Source: Hydrogenophilales bacterium (GTDB taxonomy: Bacteria; Pseudomonadota; Gammaproteobacteria; Burkholderiales; Thiobacillaceae). From it: a stretch of 8,965 bases of DNA. Every line of letters begins with the position of its first letter. The stretch's first letter is position 1. Below are positions 6,325-8,965 of this stretch, one piece after another. The stretch is from assembly GCA_011391655.1 (NCBI GenBank), contig JAABQE010000244.1, positions 1-8,965 of the forward strand, read 5' to 3'. The notes below the pieces were generated by a model, which was not told the origin of the DNA, searched no databases, and saw only the letters and a list, made by a program, of their open reading frames with translations. Made by a program: the position numbers and the translations under genes.

Positions 6325-6359
6325 CAAACCCTAACTACTGATTCAAGCACGTCTATTCC

Positions 6360-7478
6360 GTGGCTCTCTCGTTTTTCAAAAAAAGCAAAGACAAACCCCC
6401 CAGCCCGGCCAACCAGCCGGCGCCGGCGTCTGCGCCTGAACTGGATGACCTGTCCACTGAGACCTTGCTGACGATGAACATGTCCGCCACCGGCATCGTG
6501 GTGGAAGAGACAAGCGGCGCGCCGCAGTCTCCGGTAGACGAGGCCGCCATCATGTACGCCAGCGGCCAGGCCGACATGACGGAACAGTTGCTGCGAAGCA
6601 TGCTGAACACAGGTGATCGCCGCGCCTGGTACATGCTGTTCGACCTGTACGACGTTCAAAATCGCGAAAAAGACTTTGAGCAACTGGCACTGGAATTTGC
6701 GATACGGTTTGAATCGTCGCCTCCCGTCTGGCAGAAAGCGACCAGCAACAACGCGGCCACCCCCAAACAAGACCAGGCGGCCAGCCTGGACCTCCCCGGC
6801 CTGCTCGACAAGGCCGCAGCGGCCACATTGCGCGAGTGCATCACCGCAGCCGAAAAAAATGCCGTCATCCGCATTGATTTTTCGCACATCGACATGGTGG
6901 ACGAATCCGGCGCAAGTGAATGCGCCAAAATCCTCAACGAGGCGACAAAATCCAAGCGCAAGCTGCAGGTCAGCGGAGTGGATCGTTTCATCGCGCTGCT
7001 GCAGGATCTGAACCGCGCCACCCACAGCCGCGCGGTGCACTGGCTGCTTTTGCTGGAGTTGTTCCAGACACTTGGCCAGGAAGAAAACTTCGAAAACCTG
7101 GCGGTGGACTACGCGGTACGCTTTGAAGTATCGCCGCCCTCCTGGAGCGAAGTGCAGGCCGCTGTCGTGGTACAGGCCGCACCGGTCGAGCCACGTGACG
7201 ATGCGCTCCGGCTCAGCGGCGAAATCACCCCTGCCAACGACAGCGCGCTGCAGGAAGTGGGCAACTATGCCGCCAGCCATGACGCAGTCGTGGTTGATAT
7301 GGTGCAAGTCACCCGCGTCGATTACGGCAGCGTCAGCCAGTTCATCAGCGTGCTGATGCAGTGCCTGGGCAGCGGCAAATCCATCACCCTGCGCGGCCAC
7401 AACGCCCTTATCCACGAACTCTTCCGCGTCATGGGTATTGACCAGTTGGCGCATCTCGTCCCCCTCCATCCGGACTGA
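6360..7478 (+). CDS. Double STAS-domain protein with duplicated W/SPPxW module
   Basis: This 372-aa soluble protein starts at GTG 6360 (MALSFFKKSKDK). There is no clear ribosome binding site, but the basic FFKKSKDK opening looks like a native N-terminus. After a Pro-rich linker (13-30) come module A (about 58-124), STAS domain 1 (about 138-222), module B (about 225-262) and STAS domain 2 (about 280-370). Modules A and B share W(x3)L(x2)L, an acidic/F stretch and a closing RFExSPPxW: 16 of 35 residues are identical between 90-124 and 228-262. STAS 1 has IDFSHIDMVDESGAS, where Ser183 is at the position phosphorylated in SpoIIAA-type antagonists. STAS 2 has VTRVDYGSVS, with Gly323 at that site. 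STAS proteins bind partner-switching kinases or transporters. No kinase, phosphatase or sigma factor gene is nearby, so the partner is unknown. Confidence 0.85.
   Translation: MALSFFKKSKDKPPSPANQPAPASAPELDDLSTETLLTMNMSATGIVVEETSGAPQSPVDEAAIMYASGQADMTEQLLRSMLNTGDRRAWYMLFDLYDVQNREKDFEQLALEFAIRFESSPPVWQKATSNNAATPKQDQAASLDLPGLLDKAAAATLRECITAAEKNAVIRIDFSHIDMVDESGASECAKILNEATKSKRKLQVSGVDRFIALLQDLNRATHSRAVHWLLLLELFQTLGQEENFENLAVDYAVRFEVSPPSWSEVQAAVVVQAAPVEPRDDALRLSGEITPANDSALQEVGNYAASHDAVVVDMVQVTRVDYGSVSQFISVLMQCLGSGKSITLRGHNALIHELFRVMGIDQLAHLVPLHPD
6618..7145 (+). repeat. Intragenic duplication in the double-STAS gene
   Basis: Two protein modules encoded at 6618-6731 (residues 87-124) and 7032-7145 (residues 225-262) are diverged copies ending in FESSPPVW and FEVSPPSW. 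Each sits next to a STAS domain, so the ancestral unit was probably module plus STAS, duplicated in tandem. DNA similarity is low, which points to an old duplication. Confidence 0.75.
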
Positions 7479-7647
7479 CACCGCCCGACCTGACCGAACA
7501 GGCAGCCGCTTCGCCCGCGCACGTATAATTCGTATGTATTGAATTGGGCCGCGCGAGACGCAACCCGCGAGAAGCCAACCCAGCCCGCGCAATACATTGC
7601 GCTGTTTGCATCCAGACGTGGTTAACCATTTTTAGATCGCCTCACCC
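7479..7647 (+). promoter_or_regulatory. hslV upstream region: TATAAT box and structured leader
   Basis: A perfect TATAAT lies at 7524-7529, but no good -35 hexamer is found at 16-19 bases upstream. I found no convincing sigma32 (heat-shock) pair either; TTGAAT at 7539-7544 lacks a CCCCAT-like partner. Transcription from the TATAAT would start near 7536 and give a leader of about 110 nt. An 8-bp perfect inverted repeat, ATGTATTG (7534-7541) and CAATACAT (7590-7597), would tie the 5' end of that leader into a stem around a GC-rich interior. No strong ribosome binding site precedes ATG 7648. Confidence 0.45.
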
Positions 7648-8214
7648 ATGGAACAATATCGCGGCACCACCATCCTTTCCGTTCGCCGTGGCAACGAGGT
7701 CGCTCTCGGCGGCGATGGCCAGGTCACGCTCGGCAACATCGTCATCAAGGCCACCGCGCGCAAAGTACGGCGGCTGTATCAGGAAAAAGTCCTCGCCGGA
7801 TTTGCCGGCGGCACCGCTGACGCATTCACCCTGTTCGAACGCTTCGAGGCCAAACTGGAAAAGCACCAGGGGCATTTGCTCAGAAGCGCGGTCGAGCTGG
7901 CCAAGGACTGGCGCACCGACCGCATGTTGCGCCGGCTCGAGGCCATGCTGGCCGTCGCCGACCGCGAGTACTCGCTCATCATCACCGGCAATGGCGACGT
8001 ACTGGAACCTGAACTCGGCATCGCCGCCATCGGCTCGGGCGGGGCATTTGCCCAGTCTGCAGCCCGCGCGCTGCTGGAAAATACCGACCTGTCCCCGGTC
8101 GAAATCGTCAAAAAGAGCCTCACCATTGCAGGCGACATCTGTATTTACTCGAACCAGAATCATGTGATTGAGGTACTGGGGGACAGGGGTCAGGATTCAG
8201 GGGTCAGGGAATGA
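7648..8214 (+). CDS. hslV: ATP-dependent protease peptidase subunit HslV (ClpQ), with repeat-derived C-terminal tail
   Basis: HslV forms the two-ring proteolytic chamber of the cytoplasmic HslUV protease, an N-terminal threonine hydrolase. The sequence [15 protein letters not shown] gives a six-residue propeptide and catalytic Thr7. Matching active-site residues are Asp23 (GGDGQ), Lys39 (ARKVRRL) and Ser130 (AIGSGG), all offset by six from E. coli mature numbering. The core is complete: [27 protein letters not shown] and [16 protein letters not shown]. The natural end is expected near Leu177. The last 11 residues ([11 protein letters not shown]) come mostly from the left arm of the inverted repeat at 8185-8293. 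The chamber should be functional; the effect of the tail on HslU docking is unknown. hslU starts 79 bases downstream, a wider gap than is usual for this pair. Confidence 0.97.
   Translation: MEQYRGTTILSVRRGNEVALGGDGQVTLGNIVIKATARKVRRLYQEKVLAGFAGGTADAFTLFERFEAKLEKHQGHLLRSAVELAKDWRTDRMLRRLEAMLAVADREYSLIITGNGDVLEPELGIAAIGSGGAFAQSAARALLENTDLSPVEIVKKSLTIAGDICIYSNQNHVIEVLGDRGQDSGVRE
8184..8211 (+). repeat. Degenerate heptanucleotide array, left arm (CAGGGGT-like x4)
   Basis: Four consecutive 7-base units read CAGGGGT, CAGGATT, CAGGGGT and CAGGGAA. They lie inside the 3' end of hslV and are read as part of its C-terminus. The complementary array lies at 8261-8288. Confidence 0.8.
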
Positions 8215-8229
8215 GCGGCCGCTGGCCGC
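8215..8229 (+). repeat. GC hairpin GCGGCC-GCT-GGCCGC in the loop of the large inverted repeat
   Basis: A perfect 6-bp stem with a 3-base loop directly follows the hslV stop codon. The bases after it are CCTCCTTAAAAAAG, so on the plus strand there is no T-run and terminator function is unlikely. It would stack inside the larger stem-loop of the hslV/hslU junction. Confidence 0.6.
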
Positions 8230-8260
8230 CCTCCTTAAAAAAGCCCGCGAAGCGACAAAG

Positions 8261-8288
8261 CCCCTGATCCCTGGCCCCTGAATCCTGA
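8261..8288 (+). repeat. Degenerate heptanucleotide array, right arm (CCCCTGA-like x4)
   Basis: Four 7-base units read CCCCTGA, TCCCTGG, CCCCTGA and ATCCTGA. A fifth, partial unit (CTCCTAT) runs into the hslU start codon. The array is complementary in orientation to the one at 8184-8211, which gives the inverted repeat. Confidence 0.8.
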
Positions 8289-8293
8289 CTCCT

Positions 8294-8965
8294 ATGACGC
8301 CCAAAGAAATCGTCCACGAACTCGACAAACACATCGTCGGCCAGGCTGCGGCCAAGCGCGCGGTGGCGGTGGCCTTGCGCAACCGCTGGCGGCGGCAACA
8401 GGTGGCAGAACCGTTGCGCCAGGAAATCACGCCGAAAAACATCCTGATGATCGGCCCCACCGGCGTCGGCAAGACCGAAATCGCGCGGCGGCTGGCGCGC
8501 CTCGCCAACGCGCCCTTCATCAAGATCGAGGCAACCAAGTTCACCGAGGTCGGCTATGTCGGGCGCGATGTCGATACCATCATCCGCGACCTGATGGAAA
8601 CCGCGATCAAGGACCTGCGCGCGCAGGCGACGCAGAAAGTGAAATTCCGCGCCGAGGAAGCCGCCGAGGAACGCATTCTCGATGTGCTGCTGCCGCCACC
8701 GCGCAGCGTCGGGTTTACTGAGTCCGAACCGCCGCGCGAAGACAGCGTGGCACGCCAGCGTTTCAGGAAAATGCTGCGCGAAGGCGAGCTCGACGACAAG
8801 GAAATCGAAATCGAGGTGGCGGCCGCCAACCCCGGAATGGAAATTTTCACCCCGCCGGGGATGGAAGATTTATCGCAGCAATTACAGGGCATGTTCGCCA
8901 ACCTCGGGCAAAGCCGCCGGCAGACCCGCAAGCTGAACGTGCGCGAAGCCTTCAAGCTGCTGACC
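8294..8965 (+). CDS. hslU: HslU (ClpY) ATPase, unfoldase of the HslUV protease, N-terminal part
   Basis: HslU is the AAA+ ring that unfolds proteins and feeds them to HslV. The window holds 224 codons and the gene continues past the right edge. The N-terminus [17 protein letters not shown] aligns with the family, a few residues shorter than E. coli. Walker A is GPTGVGKT (54-61), followed by [13 protein letters not shown] with the GYVG substrate-gripping pore loop (87-90). The intermediate domain begins near residue 108 and includes [28 protein letters not shown] and MFANLG. The start ATG 8294 is forced: an in-frame TGA lies at 8279-8281, with no ATG, GTG or TTG between. No ribosome binding site is visible, because the inverted-repeat right arm occupies that space. 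Translation may depend on coupling with hslV through the RNA stem. Walker B and the C-terminus are outside the window. Confidence 0.97.
   Translation, partial: MTPKEIVHELDKHIVGQAAAKRAVAVALRNRWRRQQVAEPLRQEITPKNILMIGPTGVGKTEIARRLARLANAPFIKIEATKFTEVGYVGRDVDTIIRDLMETAIKDLRAQATQKVKFRAEEAAEERILDVLLPPPRSVGFTESEPPREDSVARQRFRKMLREGELDDKEIEIEVAAANPGMEIFTPPGMEDLSQQLQGMFANLGQSRRQTRKLNVREAFKLLT

Larger units (their letters stand above)
8185..8293 (+). repeat. 26-bp inverted repeat spanning the hslV/hslU junction
   Basis: Left arm 8185-8210 and right arm 8268-8293 are reverse complements at 24 of 26 positions. The two exceptions (8188/8290 and 8204/8274) are G-U pairs in plus-strand RNA, so a transcript can pair along all 26 positions around a 57-base loop. 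The left arm encodes residues 180-187 of HslV. The right arm ends exactly one base before the hslU ATG. Arms of this kind suggest a short intergenic palindromic element or a MITE-like unit. No target-site duplication is evident and no transposase is encoded. Confidence 0.9.

Noticed and set aside
7539..7570. Sigma32 heat-shock promoter ahead of hslV
   Set aside because: TTGAAT is present, but the region 13-17 bases downstream has no CCCCATNT-like element.
6324..7592. Minus-strand open frame (422 codons) antisense to the double-STAS gene
   Set aside because: No domain or signal is recognisable, and the opposite strand encodes convincing repeated modules and STAS domains.
7544..8167. Plus-strand open frame (207 codons) starting upstream of hslV
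   Set aside because: It is out of frame with hslV over most of its length and has Pro/Ser/Arg-rich shadow composition. HslV is unmistakable in the other frame.
8185..8293. Intrinsic terminator at the hslV/hslU junction
   Set aside because: The stem is long, but the right arm is followed by ATGACGCCC with no T-run, and termination here would separate hslU from its promoter.
8185..8293. MITE with target-site duplication
   Set aside because: The bases flanking the arms (GGAC on the left, ATGA on the right) do not form a direct duplication, so transposition cannot be claimed from the sequence.

Overview
The window is GC-rich (roughly 60% or more) and reads as a chromosomal segment of a betaproteobacterium. 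The order dksA, COG0523 GTPase, then hslV-hslU, the HslV start [14 protein letters not shown] and the DksA sequence all resemble betaproteobacterial homologues, perhaps Nitrosomonadales/Thiobacillus-like. That placement rests on recalled family sequences, not on a search.

Layout. Positions 1-1742 (minus strand) hold an RND efflux operon: a lipoprotein periplasmic adaptor, then the RND permease, which runs off the left edge. A divergent intergenic region of about 230 bp follows, with three short perfect inverted repeats. From 1975 all genes are on the plus strand: dksA, a COG0523/CobW-type metal GTPase, yidD overlapping the GTPase by 4 bases, and a small exported His/Cys protein. Next come a probable remnant of a ZnuB-type metal ABC permease, a five-helix LTA-synthase-like phosphotransferase/sulfatase, a double-STAS protein with a duplicated module, hslV and the start of hslU.

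Themes. (1) dksA with three of its four zinc ligands missing, a COG0523 GTPase, a His/Cys-rich exported protein and the permease relic together look like a partly decayed zinc-homeostasis neighbourhood. (2) HslV is the proteolytic chamber and HslU its unfoldase, and they would normally be co-translated. Here they are separated by a 26-bp inverted repeat built from degenerate heptanucleotides. Its left arm encodes the HslV C-terminus and its right arm ends at the base before the hslU ATG, so hslU has no visible ribosome binding site. (3) The STAS protein carries two copies of a W...L-rich module ending in SPPxW, each paired with a STAS domain.

I saw no tRNA, rRNA, CRISPR array, insertion sequence or prophage gene. 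The most unusual element is the hslV/hslU junction. The metal-transporter relic is the next most informative.
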